Of a stretch of 64,000 nucleotides of DNA, positions 9,299-22,169 are shown piece after piece. Under the pieces are notes generated by a model. The model had not been told where the DNA came from. It did no database searches and saw only the letters and a list, made by a program, of their open reading frames with translations. The stretch is from Fratercula arctica (Eukaryota > Chordata > Aves > Charadriiformes > Alcidae), in assembly GCA_947846985.1 (NCBI GenBank), contig CANTUZ010000001.1, positions 35,922,727-35,986,726 on the forward strand, in the 5' to 3' direction. The position numbers were made by a program, and so were the translations under genes. How positions within the stretch are numbered: position 1 is the stretch's first letter; every line of letters begins with the position of its first letter.

Positions 9299-11039
9299 AT
9301 GATAAAAAGAAAAGAAAGAAAGCAAGGACTACCAAGAACATGTCTCTTTATCTGCTCAGCTTTTTTTTTATTATTATTATTTTTTTTTTCCCCTGAGTGA
9401 AAAATGAAATACTTGGGATCTAAATTAAAGAACACAAGATAGACAAATTAAATTGAGTAATTCTTATATTCGTCTGATTGCTAACTTTTTTAACAGCAGA
9501 AAAGAAATTACCTAGTGATGTATATGAAGTGTGAACTTCCAAAGCTTCAGTTCAGGCACTGAGTCTAAATTAATTTAGTTGTAACCTTGGACAACCTTTG
9601 GTTTTTCCAGCAAGTTTTCAGAACTGTTCAATCTCTGAAACTATATTGTTATTTAAATATGGTTGCAATGTTCTTTCAAATAAGTAACTTTTATAGACCC
9701 TACTAGACAGAATGAAACACAGCATTGCATAATGTTACATGGGTATATTCTTTATTATAACCCACCTCCCCACAAAGTATAGAACTAGTATTGTGTTGTC
9801 TGAGAAATGCTTCAAGGTAATGTAAATTCAAACTGGGTTGTAACTTAAAGGCTGGCAGGTTCATAAACTTGCTTGCTGCAAATGCCAGGCTATTTAGCAA
9901 TAATGTACTCTTAACATAGCTATTTTCCTTCAAGCGTCCAAGGATTTTCTAGGTTTGTTTTTTATTTGTTTTGTGTTATTTAGAAGAATTAAGACAAGAA
10001 AAAGCATAATGAAGAAATTTACCTGGCTGCATTCCTGATCTCTGCATTTGTGAAAACAAGCAAATAAAAAATCATATCTATCATCAGTGCATATAAATCT
10101 AAATATCATCTGCCTTGGTATTGTTCCCAACACTGGGAATAACTAAGTGTGATACAAAGGATTCAGCGTGTTTGCAATGTAATTTAATAAGGACAGTGTT
10201 GACTGAAATCTAAACTGCTGTTCTGAGAAATCTCAAAAAGTACTTCCTCAAAACCATCCATGACTAACGCCAGCACACTGTTAGCTCCTTGGTGGTGGTT
10301 ACAGTGTACGAATTCAGAAAAATACATTTTTAACAAAGTCAGTTGTTTTCCTTTGGATTCATAAATAGTTCAACTTGATGGATTGATCAAAGTGTTTTAA
10401 AATTTAAGATTTCTCTTAGAGCTAAGTACAATGCAGAAGTAATGGAAACATAAATTTAGTAATTTAAAGGTCAGATCCATCTTCTGTCAGTAATCTAAAT
10501 GTCAAATTCACCTTTTCCTAAAGTTTTTCTTTTCTTTTTCCTCCTAATTATATTTGGCCATTCTTTCACTTCAGCCATTTCCTTTCTTGCAGTATGACTT
10601 CTCCATGGTTTGTTACTTCTCCCATCTTCTATCACTTCCTTTCAAGTAGAATAACAATAAGATTTCTCTTTATAAGCTTTTTTTTTGTCTTCTTTTCTCA
10701 TTTTTTTTCCTGTTCCTGGAAGGAACAGGAAATAGTCTAGACAGTCTTGAGTCTAGACAGAATACAGTCAAGTATTCCTTTTGCTTTCCTGAAATCATCC
10801 AAGGTATTTTTAATTTTTATTCTCTGTTCTCATTAGCTCATATGTTCAGTAGTTTATCTCTTCATTTACTCTTGTACTTGTTTTGAAATTATTTTTCAGT
10901 ACACTTTCCCATTGCTTCAGGTTTTCTATTTTCCTCCATTTCTTGAGTAAGCAAAGAAAAATCCCAAGTCCTGAAAGTAAGACAAAATAACTGGCAACAG
11001 TACAGACTAAGAGCTGTCTTAATGATCAACTTCTGCAAA
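9299..11039. other. Unassigned spacer with a pyrimidine-rich stretch and a hairpin
   Basis: No gene recognised. Roughly 10500-10950 is pyrimidine-rich on the plus strand, and inside it sits a perfect 12-bp stem hairpin (10706-10732). A T-rich low-complexity tract lies at about 9361-9391. Confidence 0.55.
10706..10732. repeat. Perfect 12-bp inverted repeat, 3-nt loop
   Basis: TTTCCTGTTCCT, loop GGA, AGGAACAGGAAA. The arms are exact reverse complements. It follows a T-run and is followed directly by two copies of AGTCTAGACAG (10734-10744 and about 10750-10760). It is too short for a typical miRNA precursor, and I assign no function. Confidence 0.75.
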
Positions 11040-11638
11040 AAAGAACATGGATGTCCTGGTGGGCTGAGTCAGACATGAGTCAGCAGCGCAACCTTTTGGT
11101 GGTGAAAACAGAGCTGTATTACCAAAAGCATATATTGCACATCAAGGTAAGGGTTTATTTCTCTTTATTTGGTACTTGTGATGCCTTAGAGCACTATTTC
11201 CAATTGTGGACCCCCAATTCATAAGATGGTTAGGGAGCTGAAACACATTTCATATGAGGAGATATTGAGCGGGCTGGGTTCAACTGGATGTGAGGAGGCT
11301 CAAAGAAGATCTAAACACTGCCTCCTACCACCTAGAGGGTTATATTACAGAAAAGACTAGGCTTGCCACAGGGGTGCAGAGAAGAGGACACAAGAATATG
11401 ATCACAAGTGGTAATAAAGGAAATTCCAGCTCTTCACAATAAGAATGGCTAAGCACTAGAGTATTTTCCATGAAGGCTTGTAATAGCTCCATCCTTTAGT
11501 ATTTTCTAAACACAGATGAGCAAGGTCATTAGTCAGCTCTTCCTGATCCAACTTTAAAGCTAATCTGTCTTTGAACTAGATATCAAACCGGAAAACCTCC
11601 AGAGATGTTTTCCAACCTTAATTTTTCTATGATTCTGT
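11040..11638 (+). mobile_element. Old CR1 LINE 3' portion, internally deleted
   Basis: Starts with sequence matching the CR1 ORF2 block for L-G-V-L-V-D then M-S-Q-Q (GATGTCCTGGTGG, GACATGAGTCAGCAGCGCAACC). It continues through a badly eroded L-E-H-x-S-Y-E-E segment (11240-11265) and ends with ACCTCCAGAGATGTTTTCCAACC and the tail TTTTTCTATGATTCTGT at 11622-11638. Several hundred bases of the usual ORF2 are missing or unalignable by eye. This is one of the oldest-looking copies in the window. Confidence 0.72.
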
Positions 11639-11644
11639 AAGTCT

Positions 11645-12790
11645 ACGACCAGCACTACTAGTCTATAACCAGAATAGTTTCACAAAGGGGATGTCATGCT
11701 TGACCAGCTTGATAGCCTTCTACAATGAAATGACAGGCTTGATAGAGTAGGGGACAGCAGTGGATACTGTCTACCTAAACTTCAGTAAGGATTTTGACAC
11801 TGCGTCTGCTATGATCCTGTTGATATATGGCCTGGAGGAGCAGACAGTGAGGTGGATTAAGAACTGTTTGAATCACCAGGCCCAGAGAGTAGTGATCAGT
11901 GGCATAAAGTCTAGTTGGAAACCAGTGACTAGCAGCATACCCCAGCAGTTAGTACTCATTCCAGTGCTGTTTAACATCTTCATTAATGATCTGGATGATG
12001 AGGTAGAACCTACCCTCAGCAAGTTTGCTGATGACGCAAAACTGGGAGAAGTGACCCATATAACAGAGGGTCATGCTGAAATCCAGAGGGATTCCCTGTG
12101 TCTCACTAAACGTCTAGAGGTAGAATGTCGCTCACTGGATAAACCCCTAAATTGGAAGAGGGCTTGGAGGAGATGGACAAGGACCATGAGCCCATGAAGC
12201 TCAAAGAATAATGCAGGATGTGACTGACCACAGCTGTTGCAAAGAAGCTCGGTTATATCTCAACTGGTGAGGTCACACCTGGAATATTGTTTCCAGTTCT
12301 GGCCTCCTCAGTACAGAATAGACATAGTGGGAGTCCAAGAAAGGGCTACAGAAATGATTAAGGGACTGGAGACTCTCTCTTATGAGGAAAGGCTGAGAAA
12401 GCTGGGATTGCTTAGTCTAGAGAAAAGAAGACTCAGGGGAGGTCTCATCAATGTCTATGAACACCTGAAGAGAGCATCCAAGGAAGACAGAACAAGGGCC
12501 TTTTCAATGGTGCCCAGTGACAGGCCCAGAGGCAATGGACATGAAATGAAACACAAGTGGTTGCATCTGACAATCCGGAAATTCCTTTTTCACTCTGAGG
12601 GTGACTTAGCACTGGCACAAGTTGCCTGGGAAGTTTGTGGAGTCTCCCTCCTTGGAGATACTGAAAAGCTGTCTGAATATGGTCCTGGGCATGCATCTCT
12701 AGTTGGCCCTGCTTGAGTAAGGGGGGTCAGACCAGATAACCCTCCAGAAGTTCCTTCTAGCCTCAACTGTTTTGTGCTTCTGTGATTCTG
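11645..12790 (+). mobile_element. Old CR1 LINE, 1.15 kb, head-to-tail after the previous copy
   Basis: Begins within about 10 bp of the tail of the preceding CR1. It covers the RT from the F-x-K-G-M-S-C-L-T-S-L-I-A-F-Y block through [20 protein letters not shown] (nt 12024-12047), an internally disrupted stretch at 12090-12240, then L-V-R-S-H-L-E-Y-C and L-G-L-L-S-L-E-K-R-R-L-R, to the tail TTTGTGCTTCTGTGATTCTG ending about 12790. The octamer is TTCTGTGA rather than TTCTATGA, marking another CR1 subfamily. Confidence 0.92.
11700..12716 (+). pseudogene. CR1 ORF2 remnant, two open blocks around a disrupted middle
   Basis: The open blocks 11760-12197 and 12237-12716 are in the same register. 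The first has the Y-L-x-F-S-K-D-F-D block and the catalytic F-A-D-D. In the RT block before it the usual G-V-P-Q-G-S is changed to S-I-P-Q-Q-L, so a conserved glycine is lost. The segment between the blocks has several stops, and the L-H-L-G and M-S-Q-Q-C-A segments expected there are not readable. It is a dead copy. Its intact arginine in the L-E-K-R-R-L-R block is useful for interpreting the stop in the 1-1042 copy. Confidence 0.85.
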
Positions 12791-15291
12791 TTTTTACCTT
12801 AGTCCCAAAACCATGTCAGTAAAACCTTTAAAACTTGACTTAAAATCATATGGAAAGCAGAGAATAGGAAGAAAATAAAATATATTTGGAGTTATTTGTG
12901 TGGCTAGGAAGATATACTGGAGTGGTTGAAGCTGGATGAGTTGAAGGTATATTGCTGGCTAAGATGGAGACTTGTAGCCACTTGGAAATGATGGAATATG
13001 TAGGCCATTATGATCACCAAGGAGTAAAGGTGTATTCTGAAAAGAATGCACTGAATGGGCTAATTGTGATTTTGTACCTGCAACAAACAAGGTTTCACTG
13101 TCAGTGTGAGGTTTCCAAAGCTCTTCATCTCTGTATTCCTCAGGTTGAATTTCATCCAGTTATTCTTCATTCAGGAAAACATTTCCTACCAGCCCAAGGA
13201 AGGGTTGGGGAATGTCAATCTCCCATTTCCTTCTGAAAGGAAATACTGAATGCAGTCCATAGTGTAGTCCAAGTTGGCATACAGACTAAGTTCAAACTAA
13301 TCTCAGGGGATGAGAAAACTGTGGGAAAAGCAGGGATCAAAGCAATCTGAAAGTATTGGTTGAATGTAAGTTGGAACTCATATATATGCCATGGTATACA
13401 ACACAGACCCAGGATTCAACACTTCCCAGTCGTATGTCTTGCTGAAGACAAGGATTAAACCTGGATGTGCACTTCCTTTTGGAAAACAGCCTCTGTGAGC
13501 CACTAGGGGAAAGCCATTGGGAAGGAGCCATGTTGTACCCTGGCTGGATGATCAGAGAACTAAAATAGTAAGGCACAGAGAAAATTACATATTTTTCCCA
13601 CGATGTGAACACCAATAATGAATCCCCAAATAGATCAAATAATACAAATATTCACTTTTGAACTTGACATATCTCTTAAATGAGCTAGCAATCACAATGT
13701 CAAATATTGCTGAGGGATCCATAAGCATAAAAATGGATGAGTGCCCTCCGTGTATTGACAATATGAATCATCTATCAGTACCATTAATCTGAATTCAGAT
13801 CATGCTGAGTCCTAAGTATTAGCTTCAACTGTAGAAATATGTTAACGCATAAGTTTGCTTATAAATAAGCAGCTTTTCAACTAAGTGGTACTTAGCTTTT
13901 TCAGGATCTTCAGTGATGGTCGAATAGCGTAGTGTTCAAAACATAAAGGGAATGGAATGAGACTTCTAGTGTCTTGAAAGAGTGGCACAATTCCTATATA
14001 TGTCTCAACTCACTGGAAATAATATTTATTTAGATTCTTTTTAAATCATGTACTTTTTTTCTATTATGTTCTTTTTTGAAAAGAAAGACAATTTGTATTT
14101 ATCACATGGTTACTGCTAACTTAGCATACTTCTAATGCACTGGTCAGTTCTCAATGTTTGTTAGAAGCCATTTTTAGCTCTGCACCTGCCTTCGTAAAAT
14201 GGAGGATGTCTGCTGAACCATAAAGCAAAACAATTACATTCCAATCCTATCAGCTCCTTGTTCATACAAGCTCCCTTTCATTCTTTCTGGGCTCTCAGAA
14301 AGGATGAGAAAGATGAATAAAGGAATTCAGATAAATAGTTAAATCTACTTCATTAATAGCATCGAAAGATTTTGCCTTCTGAATAAAAAATAAAAAAATC
14401 AGATGTGATACTTGTCATCAACATTCCAACCTGTATTTTTTTTTTTGTATAAACATCTCTTTAAACTGGCTAAAATATTTTTTTGATGTTTAAGCTTTTT
14501 TGCAACTTATTCTAATTGGCCAGACCGCCAACATCCTAAAAATTGCCCTTGACTACTAATATTTTCTTGGCAAGACAGGTGTTCTTGCACAGTGTGCAGC
14601 AGAGCAAGAGATGTAATTCCAAGGAGGATTTCATGTGACTAATTCCAAGAGCAAAAAGGCAAAGAAGGCATTGCATCAAATGAAATGGTGACAAAATGAA
14701 GCTTTGTTTGTAAGTTAGAGTGGAAATATAATAGAATGCAGAGCAGTCAGAGGTACGTACTCCAAGCACAAAGGAATATATTAGTTTATGAGCAAATTAT
14801 AGTCATTTGTATTCTCAGCAAGCAATGGTGTTAATTGATATGAATTAACAAGAAATTAAAGTAGGTGCCATGGAAATTCTTTTTATGTCACATCTTCTTT
14901 CCTGTGCTTGTCATGTATGCTATAAACTGCAAATATCTCCTTTCACGTAGCAGTTCAGACTGTACAAAAGGTTTAGGGTCCTGCTTTGCAAATGTTTGTT
15001 TAATGTTTGTCAAAATTCTGCTGGCGTGTGCCTTCTGGAATTAGACAACACACACAGAACTAAATCCTTGTTCACATTCTGCATTTTTTCAAGTAAGTAT
15101 ATTTTTAATAAAGATTTGGGATTGTTTGGAACATTGTCTCTTTTATGTTTCTGAAACTCCACAAAGTCATGACTAGCATTTTCTCATGACACAATTCCTC
15201 ATCCCTTTCCATCAGTATGACACACACCGCTCCTTAGTTGTTTGTTGCCACTTGTACGCTGCCCCCTTTTTTGGCCCTTCATTCTAATAGG

Positions 15292-15314
15292 AAAAAAAAA
15301 AAAAAAAAAAAAAA
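15292..15314. repeat. (A)23 homopolymer
   Basis: Uninterrupted A run after TCTAATAGG. It does not belong to a recognised retrotransposon. Confidence 0.92.
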
Positions 15315-16026
15315 TAAATCTTTGGTGCTGCTTGGTAAACTAGGTCAGAGAAATGATGTGTTATAAACTAATTGGAAAAAAAAAAAGAAAAAGAGGTATA
15401 TCATAAGGGAAGGGAAGATACCTTTCAAGGTAGCATGAAAAGGTATACAAGAAGCATGTATGAAACTGTACTTTCAGAAGCCTAAGGTTCTGATACAATC
15501 TTTACTTCCATCAAGTTCTCATGCTCTTAAGCCATTTAAAACAGAATAATATAGCAGTGAAATATTACACAAAATAAGAATAATACTTCTAACACTGTTT
15601 TCATAGAGGAAAACAAGTGTTCAAAAGCAAAATAAGAAGGCTCAAGGTCACCTGTAGAAACTTTATTTGCTCATATGTCATCTTGTAGCCTAGTTTTTGG
15701 GACAAGTTCTGCAAGCCATATTGACAAAAACGTGTTTCTGAATATCCTGGCCAGGGGCTGTTGTCATAAGCATTTCCAAATGACTGTATCTACAAAGCAC
15801 TGAATTAATTAGGCATGATATATTTTTGGCATGTGACTGCATAGAATGTAGCATAATGTCATGAAATCTACCAGCCTGAACTGCACTGTTTGCAGAGGTG
15901 ACAGTCTCATGGGAATATTTTCAGCTCTGAATGCATGCAATTTACCTTGAAAGTAAACTGCTAGCTCTCACTAATGCAACCTCTTTTCTCTCTCTCTTTT
16001 TCAATAGCTAAGCCTGATAGGCTGGC

Positions 16027-16172
16027 TTTTTTTTTTTTCCCTTTTTTTTTTTTTTTCTTTCAGATCATACTTTGCTGTACAACTTAATAAGAAAAAATCA
16101 AATAAGAATGTCCCAGCTAAACTCCCAACACAAAGATAAAAAAAAAAAAAAACAAAAAACAAAAAAAACCAC
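16027..16172. repeat. T-rich and A-rich tracts in inverted arrangement
   Basis: T12-CCC-T15 at 16027-16056 and A15-C-A6-C-A8 at about 16138-16168 are roughly complementary and separated by about 80 bp, so the single strand could fold back. Both arms are low complexity, so chance is a fair explanation. Confidence 0.7.
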
Positions 16173-16478
16173 AAAACAAATAACAGAAAAGAATGTGAGA
16201 TAGCTACAGTATAATAAACAGAAGTAGCTGGGAAATTTAATTTGATTTCATTGTATGCTATCTTTAGGATACTATCAGAATACATGTATATACACCTGTG
16301 TGTATATATGTTTCATATATGTATATTTGTGTTCATGCAAATGTATTCTTTTTGTTTTTGATAGACTTGCTAACGTACTTAATGTGTAATGATTTTTATG
16401 AAAGAAATTAGAGTGTGTACAACGATTAGATGAAAGAAAGAATCAAGTTTGTTTCAGAGCATAGCTCTAGACTGTTAA

Positions 16479-16642
16479 CTGGTGGAGTCTCCATCTCTGG
16501 AGACATTCAAAACCCACCTGGACGTGTTTCTGTGCAACCTGCTCTACGTGAATCTGTTCTGGCAGGGGGGTTGGACTAGATGATCTCCTGAGGTCCCTTC
16601 CAACCCTATGGTTCTATGATTCTATGATTCTATGATTCTATG
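16479..16642 (+). mobile_element. CR1 LINE 3' tail, 0.16 kb
   Basis: Only the last ORF2 codons and 3' UTR: TGGTGGAGTCTCCATCTCTG, AACCTGCTCTACGTGAA, GGCAGGGGGGTTGGACTAGA, GGTCCCTTCCAACCC, then four TTCTATGA-type octamers (about 16611-16642). It matches the CR1 at 45157-45495 closely, so both are probably the same subfamily. The tail is well preserved, suggesting a fairly recent, heavily 5'-truncated insertion. Confidence 0.95.
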
Positions 16643-17800
16643 TTACTGTGTGTTTTTACTATTGCTGTTATGATTATTACTAATAACAGGAATAGAGAGC
16701 AGCAATAGCATAAAGTACACATTTTTGTGCTATTCTAATCATATGTGATGAAATGATGGCCTTTGCAAGAACAGAATAAGAGAAAGATGCAGCAGATCAA
16801 TAATTTTTACACCAATAAACAATTTTATAGCACTGTTTAGCATATAATAATCTAGGTTAGTAATAGTCTTACCAGGATGACCCTATTTGTTGCCAAGCCT
16901 TTCATGTGTCTCTTAAACCTTTTTGTTATACATTATAATAAAGCGTCTCAGTGGACATGTACAGACATTTCAGTGAACAACAGATGGAAATAAAATAGAT
17001 CTTTGAAGAGCTAATGAGAGAGCAATAAAACCTGTCTTCAATGACGCAGCAAAGGTAAGCATTAACATCTTGATCGACATGGCAAATGGTAGGTTCCCTT
17101 AATGGGAAATGGGTAGTTTGCTTCCAATGTATTGGAGAGCAAGAAGCCAAAAGAAGGCCATACTAAGAGTGATATTATCTAAGTAGTACTGTGAAAAATA
17201 GAAAACAAATAAATAAATTAAAGCATGTATATAGTGCAAGAGTGTCAGGGTCAAAGAAGAAAGACAGCTGTCACAGGGGCACAAAGTACCTGATGATTTT
17301 AGATGTATGAAACCAGAAAATTCTATGTTACAGTTGTTATGAAAGTAGAATGCGTTATGAGCATAGAATGTGTAGACTGGTGGATGTGCAAACCCTGAAG
17401 AAGGGCCAAGTCATATATTTTGCACAGTAACGAGACTTCTCTTACAGGAGGTCAGTTACAGTTCTTTACAGTTATCAGAACTGCAGTGAGAATTACTGCC
17501 TACTTCTATACATGCAACATCCAAACATTCTATTATATCCCATTGGATGACAAGTGTTGCTGAATTAGATATATTAACTTATTTTGAAAATCTAAAAATC
17601 TACTCATTAAAGATCATAAAGAAAATGTACACTTTGTCAAGCTTGTAATCTAAAAGAAACCACAATTTTATTTTTCTACAGTCCACTTTATCCTGCCTGA
17701 ATCCATTAAGCCAAATTCTTTCCTTTTTTTAATGTACCAACATATGAAACTTGAATGCATTATAGGAGGTGATATGTAACTGCTAAAGGACTCAGAAACT

Positions 17801-17822
17801 AAAAAAAAAAAAAAAAAAAAAA
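17801..17822. repeat. (A)22 homopolymer
   Basis: Uninterrupted A run followed by an A-rich GAAAAGAAAAAAG stretch. Simple repeat. Confidence 0.92.
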
Positions 17823-20800
17823 GAAAAGAAAAAAGCAGAGACTGTTGCTTCTAAGTAAAAAGCTTTTGTCACAGTTACGAATGAACAGGCAGGGAGGGAG
17901 ATGACATAAAATGGCATATTTGATGGAAAGATACATCTGAGTCAGGATGAACCACCAAGATTCAACAAGAACTACTCTAAAAATGATACTGATTCAATAA
18001 ACATGTCTGCTACCCATTATTTCTTTTTTAAAACAAAGATCAGAGATTTAATCATGTGCAGAATGTCATATCTAAGTCTAGAAACCCTTTGAAAGGATAT
18101 TTTAGCAGGTAATACCTCTAGGTACATCATCATTATGACTCAGAAGACACTGAAGTATGAGGCACTTCCATTTTTACCTGTGGGTATCTAAAGGATGGAT
18201 TTTTCCACTGTATGTTGCAAAAAAGAGCCAACAGAGACTTAAGAAGGCTGAAGAGGAGGAAGGAGTGGATAATAATCACTGTAGTGCAGTGAATCTGAGT
18301 GACAGACCAAATGGCTGTCTGTTAGTATGAGTAGACCAAGGAAGAAGGAAATGGAGTATGGTTGGGAAAAATAAAAAAGCTCTGGTTTTCAAATGCTGAG
18401 TCTGACAATTAAAAGGACAACCCAGATGATGTGTCGGGAAATAGTGGATGAAAATGAAATCAAAGTTGAGGAAACAGATTTCTGAGTTATCATCATGGTA
18501 GAAGCCATGTAATTCGAGATGGAGATAATGCAGAGAGAAGAAGAATGAAGCTCAGAAGGACAAAATGTCAATAAAAGACAGACAAGAGGAAAAGAACTGC
18601 CAAAGGATATTTTGAAGAAGTTGGAAAGGGAGGGGGAAAATCCACAGAAGTATGGGGTAACAGAAGCCAATTTATGTTTTTAGTGCTTTGCTAACACTCT
18701 TTTGCTGGCTGGTATGTACTATTTCAGTGCAATCTGGTTTTAACAGCCTGGAAATCACAGGTTTATCAAATTAATGAGTATTAATATTGACATAAATCTG
18801 GACAAGAAAAACTATTGTCAGGGAAAGTTGAGCTGGCAAACAGGGAATGGCTCCTATTTCTGCCTAATGACAACAAGTTTTTAAAATCTTGTTTTTCTTG
18901 GGATTTATTTTTTGTTTCGACATACATACATATATGCTCATTAGTATCTCCCTTTTGTGCTGCCTGCTGCTACATGGATTCATGTTGAGCATGTGCTCTG
19001 CCAGACATTAAGTGGTTGTTACTACCTTACGCTCTCATCGTGGTTTGAAAACTAATTGAGAGCATGGAGACTAACTGGGCTTGGCTACCAAAGCACACTT
19101 AGTCACAGATATACTTGACGTGTACGTGACCTCTCTTCTCTGCTTCACATCAGTCATGGCTGGGGGGAGGTGTACAGAAATTCCCATGGTGCCTGGCAAT
19201 TGGATGTCACTGTCACCATGGCAGGCACTTCGCCCTTAACAGGTTAGTTGCAGGGGAGACATTTAAGCATAAATAGAGTTTAACCGGGCCCAACCCTCTG
19301 CCAAACTACCACTGTGGCCTGTCTTGCACTGTGCTTCTGCGAAGATCAGGGCTCTGTTCTGGTATGGTTTTGATCATTTGGTTTCATATCTATCTTCTTT
19401 CCAGCTTCTTTTATAGCTGTCCCACTTAAAATATACATTGTCTACAACAGACATTGTAACCCTGAATAGAAAATAGAGACCTTCCAGCCTGCCCTGAGAC
19501 CAGACATACTAGTACAACATAAAAAAGTCAGTAATAATCTTGTGACTGTAGACTGCTTATGAAAAATGCAGACCAGTCTGGCCACTCACGGGTCCTATGT
19601 GGCAGATGTTTCCATGTTAATCATCTACAGGGAGGGTTCTTTTCCATACTGGAGTTCATGGAGTTATCTGTTCTTTTGCAGGGTAATTCAGTGTATTCTG
19701 TTTTGTCACTGGTTGTTGTCTTTGTCTTTATGCTATTGCTGGATTGTGTGAAATATAAAGTCAAACATCTTAGAAAAGACATATGGAGAGGTATTTTTCC
19801 CCTGTTAATACTAGAATATTAGATTCCTGTTGTTAAATTTTATTCTAGAGTTATACCAAGTATGCTGGTTTATCACTAATAGCTGACCTTAGTTTAAACT
19901 GCATCAAACAAAACTTGTATCTGAAGATTATTTCTTGTGCTTTGGACACTTTCAAATCTGAGAGAAATTAGAGGAGCGTGCACCTTCAAGTGCTGACAGA
20001 GCTGCAGCAAGCAAGGAAGCAAATAGTCAATCTCAGTCAAGAACTCTGCCACAGAGAAGGAACATTTATACCGCAAATAGCAGTAGCTCATCAGAGTCAT
20101 CTGTTTTCTGGTTCTGTGCCCATTTATCTGCAAACAAAACTTTGACATTCACTAAAAGGCAGTAAAGAAAATGGGACAAGTAAGAAACATAAAGGAAGAC
20201 ACTACAGGACAATGTAAGGAAAGGTACAGTGGTTGACAAAGATAGCTTGGGCCCTTGATATGACTGAGATAATTTCTCCCAAAGGCCAAAATGACTCTTC
20301 AGTTCCTGGAAGAGCCTTGAAGGGTTCAGATGTACATCCTGCTACTGAGGAGATACTAAAAACTGTGTCCATTTTTTGTCCTCCAATTTACTTAGGAATA
20401 GTTCTGAATAAAGTGAAAAATAAAATAGAGTCCCATAAAGTATTAGAGGTATTCCACCTTTAAATATTGAAGTGAGATGTGTAGGATCCCAGGCTTCTAA
20501 TATAATTAAAATATGCAGATGTCTATACTTGGTGATTACGTTCCTCTTATAATTCATCCCTTTCTGGTCTCTCTTTCCTAACAACTGTAAAGAAGCTTGG
20601 ATATGTTCATTCCTCACTTAAAACGTTTCTATAAAATAGGGTGGAATTGGACTGCAAGGGTCTGAATTTCGGATGTGATAGATTAATTTTGTTTATTTTC
20701 AAACTCAATTTATTTTTTAAAGGAAAATTTAGAGCAGGAAAGATGTTTTTGCATATGTCTATGTTTATGTATTCTTTAAAGTAGAAATATGTACTCTTCC

Positions 20801-22104
20801 CATTAAAGGTTGGTAATGAGAGTGCTATTTTTGTCTTCTCTCCTTGGAGTTTTTAAGCTATGATTTTAAGATTCCTTAGAAGTTTTTTTTTATTGTTTTA
20901 ATTATATTTCTACGTAAATCAGCACGAGAACTTAGGCTAGCAGTGAGTGTTTCAAAAACTCTCCACCTAAAGTCACACCTAAATTTATAACTCTGTGAGA
21001 AAACCATTATTAAGAGAGTGCAGTGAAAAAAACTCTAAAAATTACTGCTGAGGAGGCTTGTAAAGATCAAGCTGAGCAGTAGGTCAAAAAAGCCCAACCC
21101 ATTGACAATTGCTAGCGTTAGGGAATTCACTTATCCTGGTAGGTGTTAGTTCTCTTCACTCACCCCTTTTGACATTGTTCTCTTATGTCATTTGGACATA
21201 TTCAGTAAGGTGACATAAGGGGCAAATTTTTCCTGTGCTTATCTGTATGTAGTGGAGGTATGGAGACTTGCTGCTTAATAGGCTACTTTATTTGCACTTA
21301 CCGAACAAGCTCAGTGTCCTATGAAGTGAAGTGCAGGGTGAGAAGGGACTCATAACAAGTAGGTGAATTCTGTTTGTAATATTTTCTTTCTAACCTGCAC
21401 ATCCCTATTGAAAGAGGTAGTATATTATTCAAGCTTTATTCAGGCTTTTGTCCTTCCATGATCTGGTATTTCTGAGGAAACTGTTTGAGTTATGTTTTCT
21501 GAAGTTTGCATAGATGACACAGTTAAAACAAGCACATATGAGGTCCATACAAGTAAGACATTCTCCTAAGACAGAACAGAATCTGTTCCAATCAAATCAA
21601 ACAAATCAAGCAGCTTCTTGCCTAGTCACAGTACTGAAAGCAAAGTACTATAAGATGAAAACACAGCCATTAACTTGTCAGTGACTTGACTGATGAACCG
21701 CTGCAAATACCTGATATCCAGCTGAAAATCCGTGTGAGAATCCATGTAAAGAATTGATTGCCTAATGACCAGCAACACATGTTGAAGAACTGAAAAAATG
21801 TGTTGATTGCACGTTTATCAGGAAAAAAAAAAAAAGACAAATCTAACCTAAGCTCTGTATACATCCAACATTTTACTATAGGTAGGGTAAAACAGAGCAT
21901 ATATATTCATGTAAGCATAACAGATATAAAACTTTTTAGGAAGTCATAATGCAAGATTTAGATAGGCACGGGTGCATTCATGTCTCTCCTTTCAATTCAA
22001 TGGAGACGGTGAGATTAATTGTGTGATGTGCTGGGGAACTGTAGCCTAATACAGTTACATAAAACCCAGAAAAATAACACCTTCCTGAAGAGGTAGATAG
22101 ATGA

Positions 22105-22167
<63 letters not shown>
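22105..22167 (+). repeat. (ATAG)n / (GATA)n microsatellite, about 16 units
   Basis: Sixty-three uninterrupted bases of ATAG repeat. Immediately upstream, AGGTAGATAGATGA looks like decayed flanking units. Uninterrupted tetranucleotide arrays of this length are normally polymorphic. Confidence 0.97.

Positions 22168-22169
<2 letters not shown>

Larger units (their letters stand above)
12791..16478. other. Unassigned spacer, 3.7 kb
   Basis: No gene or interspersed element recognised. Low-complexity parts are A23 at 15292-15314, A-rich 15376-15391, and a T-rich (16027-16060) and A-rich (16138-16170) pair about 80 bp apart. Open frames such as 12952-13236 (+) and 13337-13615 (-) have no recognisable motif. 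Confidence 0.55.

Noticed and set aside
19559..19822. 87-codon plus-strand ORF with a hydrophobic segment
   Set aside because: The hydrophobic stretch comes from T-rich sequence; no start context, partner or family recognised.
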